DNA of 64,000 nucleotides from Spirochaetaceae bacterium. Its GTDB lineage: Bacteria > Spirochaetota > Spirochaetia > DSM-27196 > PXBQ01. The notes beneath the pieces are model-generated. The model ran no database searches. It saw only the letters and a program-made list of their open reading frames with translations, and was not told where the DNA came from. The position numbers and the translations under genes are program-made. The stretch lies in NCBI GenBank assembly GCA_007695285.1, contig REEC01000149.1, positions 1 through 64,000 of the forward strand, read 5' to 3'. Of the stretch, positions 8,681 through 16,335 are shown piece by piece (within the stretch, counting starts at the first letter, position 1; every line of letters starts with the position of its first letter).

Positions 8681-9721
8681 TTACGACGATAGCGACGACC
8701 GGGACGACATGAGCGACCGGAAGTACCGATCAACGAGCAGATTCGACCATCCAAACGCCGTTGTGAAGCGAACGATTTTTCGAACGTCTTTTCGTGTCAT
8801 CTTAACATCGTCGGTCACGTCGTACGGGCGCTCGCGCAACAAACCGACGGTGCGCGCCGCGAACATCATCGGCCAAAGGCACGCGAGCCGAACTCGATGG
8901 ACCGAGCGTGGAACGGTGCGAACATACTCGACAGCCGCGTCGAGATGACGCTCGGCCTTGCGGATCACACGAGCGACCACGCGGTCCGCGCGTTCCCGGT
9001 TCCGGGGTTCGAGAAAACCCTCACGCGATAGGCCTTCCTGTTCGAAGTATACCTCCGGGATGTACGACCATCCACGCTCGGCATCCTCGGTGATCCCGCG
9101 CAGGATGTTCACCGTCTGCAGTGCGAGTCCGGTTTCGCGAGCAAGAGCCATCAGACTCGACCGTACACGGCGGACCGACCGCGAATGCCACGCGAACACT
9201 TCGGTTGCCAGATACCCGACGCGCCCGGCAACCTCGTGCATGTAGTCGTCGAGGTCGGCTTCGTCGTGGAGGTGCGGCCCGCGCTTCACCCAGCGTACCA
9301 TGCCGCGCGTGGTGTTCCGGACATGCTGCACGACGACCGATTGCAGGCCGCGCGGGAGCGCCCGGAACTCCGCGAGAATTTCGGGGGCGTACCACGCCGC
9401 GATCGCGTCGGTTTCGCGACCGACCGACGAAGCAATAGGATCCCGCCACCGCGCCGGGAACTCGGTGCCGCCAAGAATCGCGTCCCACGTCGAAAGCAGG
9501 CGGACCTTCTCGTCACAATCGATGAACCGCGAGTCCTCAAAAAAATCGGAGACACGGAGAAGAAGGTACGCGAGGCACAACGCGTTTGCCATTTTGCTCG
9601 GAAGAATCGAAATCGACAAAAAAAACGTTCTGCTCGTTTTCTTTAGCACGGACCACGAGTCGTACGAACGGAAACTTAGGTCATCCTTGCTCCCGGATGA
9701 TGTGCAGACATCGGTATTCAC
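8681..9721 (-). CDS. Squalene/phytoene synthase family enzyme, squalene synthase-like
   Basis: 346 residues; a head-to-head prenyl transferase, expected to join two farnesyl diphosphates to squalene or dehydrosqualene. The first aspartate-rich motif is LLLRVSDFFED, close to the LRALDTLED of eukaryotic-type squalene synthase. The second region reads HEVAGRVGYLATEVF followed by NILRGITEDAERGWSYIPE. FFLSISILP near the N-terminus is also typical. No C-terminal membrane anchor is seen. The GTG at 9721 has an AGAGG only one base away, so the start is uncertain. No other hopanoid, sterol or carotenoid gene is in the window, so the product's fate is unknown. Confidence 0.85.
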   Translation of the reverse strand: MNTDVCTSSGSKDDLSFRSYDSWSVLKKTSRTFFLSISILPSKMANALCLAYLLLRVSDFFEDSRFIDCDEKVRLLSTWDAILGGTEFPARWRDPIASSVGRETDAIAAWYAPEILAEFRALPRGLQSVVVQHVRNTTRGMVRWVKRGPHLHDEADLDDYMHEVAGRVGYLATEVFAWHSRSVRRVRSSLMALARETGLALQTVNILRGITEDAERGWSYIPEVYFEQEGLSREGFLEPRNRERADRVVARVIRKAERHLDAAVEYVRTVPRSVHRVRLACLWPMMFAARTVGLLRERPYDVTDDVKMTRKDVRKIVRFTTAFGWSNLLVDRYFRSLMSSRSSLSS

Positions 9722-9749
9722 ACCTCTACGATAGCACGAGACTCGAGTT

Positions 9750-10463
9750 TCAGTACAGAACCGGCGTCGGGCACTTCACAAACACGGCCTGCCCGTTCAG
9801 ATTGTGGACAATCACGCGGTCGGGCCGGCCATACTCTTCGTTCACGAGCGCCGTGACACCTTCGCATCCCCAGAATCCATAGTCGTCAAATACAACGATC
9901 CCACCGACCGGCATCCGCGGCCACACCCACTCAAGAACGTCTCGCCCGGACTGGTACACGTCGACATCGATGTGACAGAAACAGAACTGCTTCGACGCGA
10001 TCGATTCGTCGGCTGCTTCGGGAAACATTCCCGGCACGATCCGGCAGTTTTTGAGGTCGAGCTCGGCAAGCAACAACGTCACGATCTCGACCGACGTATC
10101 GGCGTGTTCACCACCCTTGTAGTAGTCGTCCTTCGGTCCCGCTTTGACCACCCCGGTGAAGGTATCTGCCAGCACGACGGTTCTCCCGGTAGATCGAGCC
10201 GCCGCCGAGTCGCACATCGCGGTTCGAGCCGCGAGAAGCGCGCCGGTCCCGCCGCGCCATACGCCGACCTCGAGCACGTCGCCGCCGCGCGGAAGCGCCT
10301 GTTCGACGAGTCGCCACAGCGCGTGGCAGCGGTAGACGTCAACCTTCGTGTTGTCCTTGATCCTGTTGTACGCCGCGGAGAATTCGGGATCGATCACCCA
10401 CGGCGCGTAGTCGGAGACGGGAGTGAGAATCTCGTACCCCGGTGGATAGTTTTTCTTGCCCAT
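9750..10463 (-). CDS. TylF/MycF-like class I O-methyltransferase
   Basis: About 237 residues. Features of the macrocin O-methyltransferase (TylF) family are visible: VLEVGVWRGGTGALLA (SAM-binding motif I), ADTFTGVVKAG, HIDVDVYQSGRDVLEWVWPRMPVGGIVVFDDYGFWGCEGV, the last containing the aspartates that bind metal and SAM. Family members methylate sugar hydroxyls of antibiotics or surface glycans. With no polyketide genes nearby, a surface-polysaccharide or lipid glycan substrate is more likely here. Start: ATG 10463 lacks a good ribosome site; an in-frame GTG at 10487 is an alternative. Confidence 0.8.
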   Translation of the reverse strand: MGKKNYPPGYEILTPVSDYAPWVIDPEFSAAYNRIKDNTKVDVYRCHALWRLVEQALPRGGDVLEVGVWRGGTGALLAARTAMCDSAAARSTGRTVVLADTFTGVVKAGPKDDYYKGGEHADTSVEIVTLLLAELDLKNCRIVPGMFPEAADESIASKQFCFCHIDVDVYQSGRDVLEWVWPRMPVGGIVVFDDYGFWGCEGVTALVNEEYGRPDRVIVHNLNGQAVFVKCPTPVLY

Positions 10464-10534
10464 TAAGTGTGTCGTATACCGAAACACTCCGTGAATTCAA
10501 CCGGGTGTTCGAGTCGCAGTCGGGGGCCGGGTAG

Positions 10535-12112
10535 TCACGGTTGCGCGCGAATCGTGAAGGCGCGAAACTCCGCGGCGCCGAGAGCCCTGAGCGAGACCTC
10601 GACACCGTCGGTAATCCCAAACCACGTCTTGTACCGGATCTTGTCCTCTCCGTTGACGGCGACGGTCACGTACTCGGTCACGGGTTCGTACAGGACCTCG
10701 ACGCGAAGGAAATCGGCGATATCGTCGACGATCATCGCGTCGGCGACGCGGCCCATCGTCACGTCGTCGTCGGACTTGTAGAGCTGAAGATACGTCTTGT
10801 CGTTACCGTGCACCGCAGGATCTCGGGTGAGCCACACGAGGATCGAATTTCCCATCCCATATCCACGCGCGCGTACATCGGTGACCATGAAGTGCAACCC
10901 GTTTCCGACCCATCCGTCTCCGACGGCGCGCGCCTCGTACGAGTACAGCAGCGTCGACTCGGTCTGTTCGACGGGAACTATGAACTTCGCGAAGTACTGC
11001 CCCGGGTCGGGCTGCACGAGTCGGTCGCCCTCGATCCGCCACGGCCCGATCTGCGACGCTCCACCGAAAAAACCCGTCTGCACGGTCTTCGTGAGCTCGG
11101 GTTTAACCAGCGTGATGTATCCGGAGCTGCGTAACTCGGCGATCAGCCGAGTCCGGATCGTCGCCTGCTCGCGCCGGAGCTGCTCGTTCATCTCTCGAAA
11201 CGCGGCAACCTCGGAGAGCAGATTCGCGAGCGCGGACGGCTCGGCATCGAGTCTCGGGAGCGGCTCATCCGAGACACGATCATCGCGCAGCGATTCGGCG
11301 TACGCTGCGGCTTCGTCGCGCAGACCGTCGAGAGATCGCTCGAGGCGCGCGATCGAGAGGCCGTACGCCGCGATCTCGCTCCTGAGAGCGACGACTTCGT
11401 CGTATAGTGCGTCGCGGAGAGCAGCAGCCTCCCGATCGTCAGACGGGACTGCCGGGGCCGGCTCGGCCGAAAGCCGATCGATCTCGGAGAGGAGTTCGGC
11501 GATCTCGACAACGGCGCGCTCGTTCTCACGGCGCAGCTCGGCGATCTCTCGCTCGAGAGCGTCGTTGAGTCGCTCGAGTTCTCGAAGCGACTCCGTCACT
11601 TCCTCGGGCGAAATACGGTCGGTCTCGGTTGCGATTTCCTGTGCGATCGGCCCGAGTATTTCCGTGACCCGCCGGCGATTCACGCCGGTCCAGTCGCTCC
11701 GGACGAAACCCGTCACCTCCCGAATACTCCCGTCGAGTGCGATCTCGAACTCCGCCGCGTACGGCTCACCCGCAATAAAAACACCGTCGAGTCGGAACCT
11801 GCCGCGCTCGGGATCGAGCCACAGAAGCGTCGCGAAGTCCAACACCGTGCCCGAGGGAAAGACGTCGGCTTGCTCGTCGTACACCGTCGTCGCGCGCCAC
11901 GTACCGTCGTCGTCCATGCGGAACACGACCGAGTACGTCGATTCATGATGGCCTACGCCGCGAAGGTACAGCGCGCTCGGACCCGCGATACCGATCTGCG
12001 CGTCGGAAAGCCGGAGCGCGGTCGAGTCGACATCCTCAACGAGAACCTGAGCAAACGCGTTGATCACCAAAAACGCGCCGAGACATACGGTGAGCAGGAC
12101 GCGACGTACCAT
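10535..12112 (-). CDS. Exported coiled-coil protein of unknown function
   Basis: 525 residues. A clean signal peptide (MVRRVLLTVCLGAFLVINAFA, cut after AFA) is followed by a globular part (25-160), a long charged coiled coil (about 165-335, rich in E, R, L and A heptads) and a C-terminal globular domain (about 350-520) with GPWRIEGDRLVQPDP and WVGNGLHFMVTD, which has the look of a beta-sandwich (jelly-roll/laminin-G-like) fold. The region resembles spirochaetal conserved hypothetical proteins, but I do not recognise a named family. AAGGAG lies 7 bases before the ATG. Likely periplasmic or surface structural/binding role; unknown. Confidence 0.75.
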   Translation of the reverse strand: MVRRVLLTVCLGAFLVINAFAQVLVEDVDSTALRLSDAQIGIAGPSALYLRGVGHHESTYSVVFRMDDDGTWRATTVYDEQADVFPSGTVLDFATLLWLDPERGRFRLDGVFIAGEPYAAEFEIALDGSIREVTGFVRSDWTGVNRRRVTEILGPIAQEIATETDRISPEEVTESLRELERLNDALEREIAELRRENERAVVEIAELLSEIDRLSAEPAPAVPSDDREAAALRDALYDEVVALRSEIAAYGLSIARLERSLDGLRDEAAAYAESLRDDRVSDEPLPRLDAEPSALANLLSEVAAFREMNEQLRREQATIRTRLIAELRSSGYITLVKPELTKTVQTGFFGGASQIGPWRIEGDRLVQPDPGQYFAKFIVPVEQTESTLLYSYEARAVGDGWVGNGLHFMVTDVRARGYGMGNSILVWLTRDPAVHGNDKTYLQLYKSDDDVTMGRVADAMIVDDIADFLRVEVLYEPVTEYVTVAVNGEDKIRYKTWFGITDGVEVSLRALGAAEFRAFTIRAQP

Positions 12113-12178
12113 GGGAACTCCTTCGTTCTATTGTCGGTCGCGTGATCGATGGATTAACAGGTATATTCATTCTTTTTA

Positions 12179-12208
12179 TTGACAATAATTTACACAAGGT
12201 TGTACTCT
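12179..12208 (+). promoter_or_regulatory. Promoter for the symporter/chimera operon
   Basis: TTGACA at 12179-12184 and TACTCT at 12203-12208 with an 18-base spacer, in an AT-rich intergenic stretch between two divergent genes. The -35 is consensus; the -10 is weaker. Confidence 0.5.
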
Positions 12209-12252
12209 GTCACCTATTCACGTCACAAAATCGGGTCGGTGGGAGGAAGCAA

Positions 12253-12471
12253 ATGCGTGAGATGATGCAGCACACACCAGGAAAGATCTATTTGTCGGTC
12301 CTGTTGTTGTCCATTATCGCCTTGTTCGTGGTGATTGGGGTCGGTGTGCTCGAGATGCCGATACTTGTTTTTGGGTGGATAACGACGTCGCTTCTCACCG
12401 GAGCGCTCTTTGTTATCGTGTGGCTCGTTGCGTACCTGATCTACTTTTTCAAATACTGGCCGTATCGCTGA
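12253..12471 (+). CDS. Small two-helix membrane protein preceding the symporter
   Basis: 72 residues, with two hydrophobic segments (about 13-34 and 40-66) and a short basic/aromatic C-terminus (FFKYWPYR). The ATG at 12253 has a GGGAGG ribosome site 6-7 bases upstream. It lies 25 bases before a sodium/solute symporter. Small membrane proteins of this size (for example DUF3311, DUF485 or YhdT/DUF997 types) commonly sit before SSS transporters and are thought to be accessory subunits; I cannot decide which family it belongs to. Role inferred from context only. Confidence 0.7.
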   Translation: MREMMQHTPGKIYLSVLLLSIIALFVVIGVGVLEMPILVFGWITTSLLTGALFVIVWLVAYLIYFFKYWPYR

Positions 12472-12496
12472 TACCGGTACCACAAGGAGTGAACCA

Positions 12497-13993
12497 ATGG
12501 CATTGATAACGCTTGCTGTTTTCGGGTTGATCATCATCGGGCTGGCAGCGTACGGGTACAAGGTGTCCGCGAAGACTGCTGAGGACTACATGCTCGGCGG
12601 CCGGACGATCGGCGTCGTTGTTATGTTCTTTTTTGTCTTGTTCGCGGTCTCCTCGAGCTGGACGTTCTACGCGTTTCCCGGCGTCCTGTACCTTCACGGT
12701 CCCGGGTACGTCTTCTTTATCTGGGGGTCGGTCGTCGGGTTCGCGGGGTTGTACATGTTTCTCGGGCCGCGGCTCTGGGCGATCTCCCGGATCAACGGGT
12801 ACCTCTCACCGATCGAGGTGTTGAGCGAACGCTATGAATCGAAGGCGCTCCGACTCCTGCTCTCGGTCAGCATCCTCGCGTTTATCATTCCGTACATCGG
12901 AATTCAGCCGCTCGGTGTCGGAGCGGGTTTCGAAGCGCTCACGGGGATGCCGGCGATTTGGGGTGCGTTGTACACCGCGGTCCTGCTCGTCGTGATCGTC
13001 GTGCTCGGCGGTATGCGGATCGTCGCGTGGGTCAACATCTTCCTCGGGTCGGTGTACGTGCTCGCGCTGCTCGGGTCGCTCGTCTGGATCGTCGGTGCGC
13101 GTCTTCCGGGAGGACTGCCGGAAGCGGCGTCGTGGCTGGCCGCGAATAGCCCCGAACGGCTCACGATACCCGGTCCACTCGGTGAGTACACGCGTGTGCT
13201 CGTCGGAGGAACGTTTGTCGTCGGTCTGATCGCGTTCAGTTGGCCGCACATCACGATCAGCGCGATGACCGCACGCGACAAAGGTTTGTTCAAGTGGTTC
13301 CCACTGTTGATTTTTGTGTTCGGTGGACTGTTCTTCTACATCATTCCTTTTGTGTGGGGTTCGCTCGTCGCGCCGGTGCTCAAACCGGGAATCACGAGTG
13401 TATTCGAGGCCGACCGGGTCGTTCAGACGATCATCACCGAGTCGCTGCCCGCGTGGTTCGGTATCTTCGTCGTCATGGGTGTCGTCGCCGCGGCCGTATC
13501 GACCGCAGCGGTACAGCTGATGACATCGAGCGTCATCGTTGCGCGAGACCTCGTCCAGGGGATTTTCAAGCCCGATGCCACCGATAAGCAGATCACCGCG
13601 TGGGCGCGATGGTCGGTTCTCGTGATCATCATCGCGAGTATCGGCTTTTCGATCTGGAACACGCAGGCAATCGCGCTGTACCTGACCGACGTATCGATCC
13701 CGGGCTTCGCGCAGTGGGCCCCGGCTCTTGTCGGGGGATTGCTCTGGAAACGCGGAACGCGGCAGGGTGCGCTCGCCGGCACGCTGATTGGTGTCGTATA
13801 CTTGGTCTTGGGACTTCTGATCACGCCGGGAGGCGAACGTCCGCTCCTTTTTAACCTGCACCCGGTTGTCCCGACTTTGTTCGTGAACACGATCGTTTAC
13901 ATCGTTGTGAGCAAACTGACCCCGGCCCCGTCCGAAGAAATCCAGGAACAGTTCTTCAACGAGGTCGATGACTTCTTGAGATCGGAGAGTTAA
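12497..13993 (+). CDS. Sodium:solute symporter (SSS family)
   Basis: 498 residues with about 13 hydrophobic helices. The N-terminus has the SSS hallmark KTAEDYMLGGRTIG, followed by LYLHGPGYVFFIWG and ARDKGLFKW after TM7. Ribosome site AAGGAG before ATG. The TAA stop is directly followed by the ATG of the next gene (TAAATG), showing tight coupling to the ligase-like chimeras. SSS members carry sugars, amino acids, acetate and other carboxylates, pantothenate (PanF) and, in animals, biotin/pantothenate/lipoate (SMVT). The partner genes suggest a carboxylic acid that is subsequently adenylated, but the substrate cannot be read from the sequence. Confidence 0.88.
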   Translation: MALITLAVFGLIIIGLAAYGYKVSAKTAEDYMLGGRTIGVVVMFFFVLFAVSSSWTFYAFPGVLYLHGPGYVFFIWGSVVGFAGLYMFLGPRLWAISRINGYLSPIEVLSERYESKALRLLLSVSILAFIIPYIGIQPLGVGAGFEALTGMPAIWGALYTAVLLVVIVVLGGMRIVAWVNIFLGSVYVLALLGSLVWIVGARLPGGLPEAASWLAANSPERLTIPGPLGEYTRVLVGGTFVVGLIAFSWPHITISAMTARDKGLFKWFPLLIFVFGGLFFYIIPFVWGSLVAPVLKPGITSVFEADRVVQTIITESLPAWFGIFVVMGVVAAAVSTAAVQLMTSSVIVARDLVQGIFKPDATDKQITAWARWSVLVIIIASIGFSIWNTQAIALYLTDVSIPGFAQWAPALVGGLLWKRGTRQGALAGTLIGVVYLVLGLLITPGGERPLLFNLHPVVPTLFVNTIVYIVVSKLTPAPSEEIQEQFFNEVDDFLRSES

Positions 13994-15406
13994 ATGGCTT
14001 GGAGACTTCTTTTTAACCCTGAAGGCGATGTCGCCGACGTGCTCGCGTACGCGTCGGCGCTCGCCGAGGGGCGGATCGCCGGGAAGTACATGCTTTCCGG
14101 GGAAGCAATGCCGAACACCATCGTCGTGCAGAGCGTGAAGCGCAAAGGCATTCTTGCGGGTGCGGACGTCAAGATCGACAAAGACGCGGCGAAAAAGCAG
14201 GATATCGACGTCGCGGTGAGCCCTCGCACCGGACGTCGCGGAGCGCAACCCGTCGGAACGATCCAGCTGCAGGAGGTGCTTTCAAAGGCGTCTCGAAAGT
14301 TCAAAGCGGTTGAAGTCGATCCGGACGAACCCGCCGTTCTGTTGTACACCTCCGGAACCACCGGCAACCCAAAAGGCGTCACTCTGACGCACCGGAATTT
14401 CCACACGCAGTACGCCGAGATTGTCACAAAATTGTTCGATATGAATCCCCAGGACGTCGTGATCGGCGTCCTCCCGTTGTACCACGTGTACGGGCTCTCG
14501 AACGGGTTGGTGTGTTCGATGTACTTTGGATGCGCGTTTTCACTCGTTGCTCAATACAGTCCTCAGAACCTGTTAAGCAACATAGAAGAGACGCGCGCGA
14601 CGATCCTGATCGCGATCCCGTCGATGTACATGCATCTTCTCACGCTCGCGCGTGCGCGGAAAGCCGAGATGCCGAAAACGCTGCGACAGTGCGTTTCCGG
14701 CGGCGCGCCTCTTCCGCTTAACGTTTTGACCGAGGTTGAGCGCGTGTTCGACGCGCGGATCGCGGAAGGGTACGGCCTGACCGAATCGACGTCGGCCGTC
14801 TGCCTCAACAAGTCGGGGGAGAAGTTCAAACCCGGTTCGATCGGACCCGCGACACCAGGAGTCGGGATGAAGATCGTCGACGACGACGGCAACGACCTGC
14901 CGCAGGGCGAGGTCGGCGAGATCGTGCTGCAGTCGCCGGTGATCATGAAAGGGTACTGGAACAATCCGGACGCGACCGCCGAGGCGATCCGGGACGGATG
15001 GTTCCATACGGGCGACCTCGGTTACGTCGACGAAGACGGCTTTTTCTTCATCACGGACCGAAAAAAGGACTTGATTATTCGGGGCGGTTTTAACATCTCT
15101 CCGCGTGAAGTAGAGGAAGTGATTTTCACGCACCCGAAAGTCGCCGATGTCGTCGTGCTCGGGGTCCCGGACAAAAGGGAACAAGAAATCGTCAAAGCGT
15201 TTGTCGTGCTGAAGGAAGGCGAGACGTGCGACGATAAGGACATCCTCGAACACTGCCGCGCCAACCTGGCGCCGTACAAGGCGCCGAAAATCGTCGAGTT
15301 TCTCGACACGCTTCCGAAGAGTGCGACGGGCAAGACCCTCCGCAAAGAGCTGCGCGCCGATTTCGTCGATGCACGGCTGATCACCAAGGGGGATAACGAT
15401 GAGTGA
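13994..15406 (+). CDS. Chimeric protein A: LplA-like N-terminus fused to acyl-CoA synthetase C-terminal three quarters
   Basis: 470 residues. Residues 1-88 do not look like an acyl-CoA synthetase: MAWRLLFNPEGDVAD, NTIVVQSVKRKG and DIDVAVSPRTGRRGAQ follow the layout of the N-terminus of lipoate-protein ligase A (start, 'dTvViGr' strand, then a degenerate RRxxGGGA loop). From residue 89 it is a normal ANL-superfamily synthetase: P-loop YTSGTTGNPKG (118-128), PLYHVYG (161-167), GYGLTES (259-265), WFHTGD (336-341), ITDRKKDLIIRGG (353-365) and catalytic lysine region PKSATGKTLRKEL (441-453). The first ~130 residues expected of such enzymes are missing and are found instead in the next gene. Coupled TAAATG to the symporter; overlaps the next gene by 8 bases. 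Confidence 0.85.
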   Translation: MAWRLLFNPEGDVADVLAYASALAEGRIAGKYMLSGEAMPNTIVVQSVKRKGILAGADVKIDKDAAKKQDIDVAVSPRTGRRGAQPVGTIQLQEVLSKASRKFKAVEVDPDEPAVLLYTSGTTGNPKGVTLTHRNFHTQYAEIVTKLFDMNPQDVVIGVLPLYHVYGLSNGLVCSMYFGCAFSLVAQYSPQNLLSNIEETRATILIAIPSMYMHLLTLARARKAEMPKTLRQCVSGGAPLPLNVLTEVERVFDARIAEGYGLTESTSAVCLNKSGEKFKPGSIGPATPGVGMKIVDDDGNDLPQGEVGEIVLQSPVIMKGYWNNPDATAEAIRDGWFHTGDLGYVDEDGFFFITDRKKDLIIRGGFNISPREVEEVIFTHPKVADVVVLGVPDKREQEIVKAFVVLKEGETCDDKDILEHCRANLAPYKAPKIVEFLDTLPKSATGKTLRKELRADFVDARLITKGDNDE

Positions 15407-16298
15407 TATCAACTCTCTCGGCGTAATGCTTCAGGAGTCCGCACGCAAGTTCAAAAAGAAAGAGGCGATTATTTTCGAGGGTCGAGAGATCTCGTACCGC
15501 GAGCTCGACGAGAACGCGAACAAAGTCGCGAACGGACTCGCATCGCTTGGCATCGGGAAGGGTGATCGTGTCGCGCTCATGCTCCCGAACATTCCAGAGT
15601 TTGTGTACTCCTTTTTTGGAATTCAGAAGCTCGGCGCGGTCGCGGTTCCGTTCAATACGATGTACAAGGGTCGCGAGATCACGTTCATTCTCAACGACTG
15701 CGGAGCAAAGGCGATCATCACGCTGACGAATTTCGCCAACTTGATCAACGAGATCAAGTACGACTGCCCGGAACTCAAGAACGTGCTGGTTACGGGTCAA
15801 CGAACGCTCGTGTTCGTCGAACCCGACGTCACTGCCAACGTTCAGATCGTCGTCGAGAAAGCGTTTTTCGAGTCCGCCGACGACGCGTTCCAGAAGACGG
15901 GAGCCGTGCTTGTCGATGTTTTAAAGTCGGTCGGTGTCGCCGACGCATGGTACAAACACCAGGGCAGCCTCCGCGCCCAAGGGAAAAAGATCGCGACGAT
16001 ACTGATCAGCGAGGTCGAGAACCTGTTCGTGATCAACTCGGTCCTGTTCCTGAATGCACTAGAGACCGATCCGTTTTTCAAGGTCGTGTGGGTACCACCC
16101 GAGGTCAAGGACAAAGTTCTCGAGCCGATGACGTCCGTTTTCGAGCAGACCGGGAAGCAGCTCTCACTCGAGCGGTTTAAGGACTCCGTCGTCGAGAAAT
16201 TCAGCGCGTCGTTCGGGATCGAGATCGCCGAAGGACAGATGAAACGAGACGAGTTGTTCGGGTATCAGAAAAACCGGGCGCTCGCGTACCGCGTATAG
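15399..16298 (+). CDS. Chimeric protein B: acyl-CoA synthetase N-terminus fused to LplA-like C-terminal part
   Basis: 299 residues. Residues 1-133 are the N-terminal subdomain of an acyl-CoA synthetase (SYRELDENANKVANGLASLG, GKGDRVALMLPNIPEFV, FFGIQKLGAVAVPFNTMYKGRE) ending at ELKNVLVTG, just before the point where protein A's synthetase begins. From 134 on (QRTLVFVEPD, then VDVLKSVGVADAWYKHQGSLR, GKKIATILISEVENLFVINSVLFLN, VPPEVKDKVLEPMTSV) it follows the C-terminal part of lipoate-protein ligase A, including the conserved lysine of 'rKisG' (K196/K197). It lacks any adenylate-forming P-loop. AGGGGG lies about 7 bases before the ATG, inside gene A. It presumably pairs with protein A. Confidence 0.8.
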   Translation: MSDINSLGVMLQESARKFKKKEAIIFEGREISYRELDENANKVANGLASLGIGKGDRVALMLPNIPEFVYSFFGIQKLGAVAVPFNTMYKGREITFILNDCGAKAIITLTNFANLINEIKYDCPELKNVLVTGQRTLVFVEPDVTANVQIVVEKAFFESADDAFQKTGAVLVDVLKSVGVADAWYKHQGSLRAQGKKIATILISEVENLFVINSVLFLNALETDPFFKVVWVPPEVKDKVLEPMTSVFEQTGKQLSLERFKDSVVEKFSASFGIEIAEGQMKRDELFGYQKNRALAYRV

Positions 16299-16335
16299 CG
16301 TAAAGCGTCGGGAAAACGACGACAGGAGTGCCACG

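Noticed and set aside
12806-14248. 480-residue minus-strand open frame across the symporter and start of chimera A
   Set aside because: Low-complexity charged composition; the plus strand has a full SSS transporter with normal start, ribosome site and stop.
13994-16298. Explaining the chimeras as a frameshift or pseudogene
   Set aside because: Both frames are open from start to stop, have sound ribosome sites or coupling, keep the catalytic synthetase motifs, and switch identity in codon phase. Decay would not give reciprocal complete halves.
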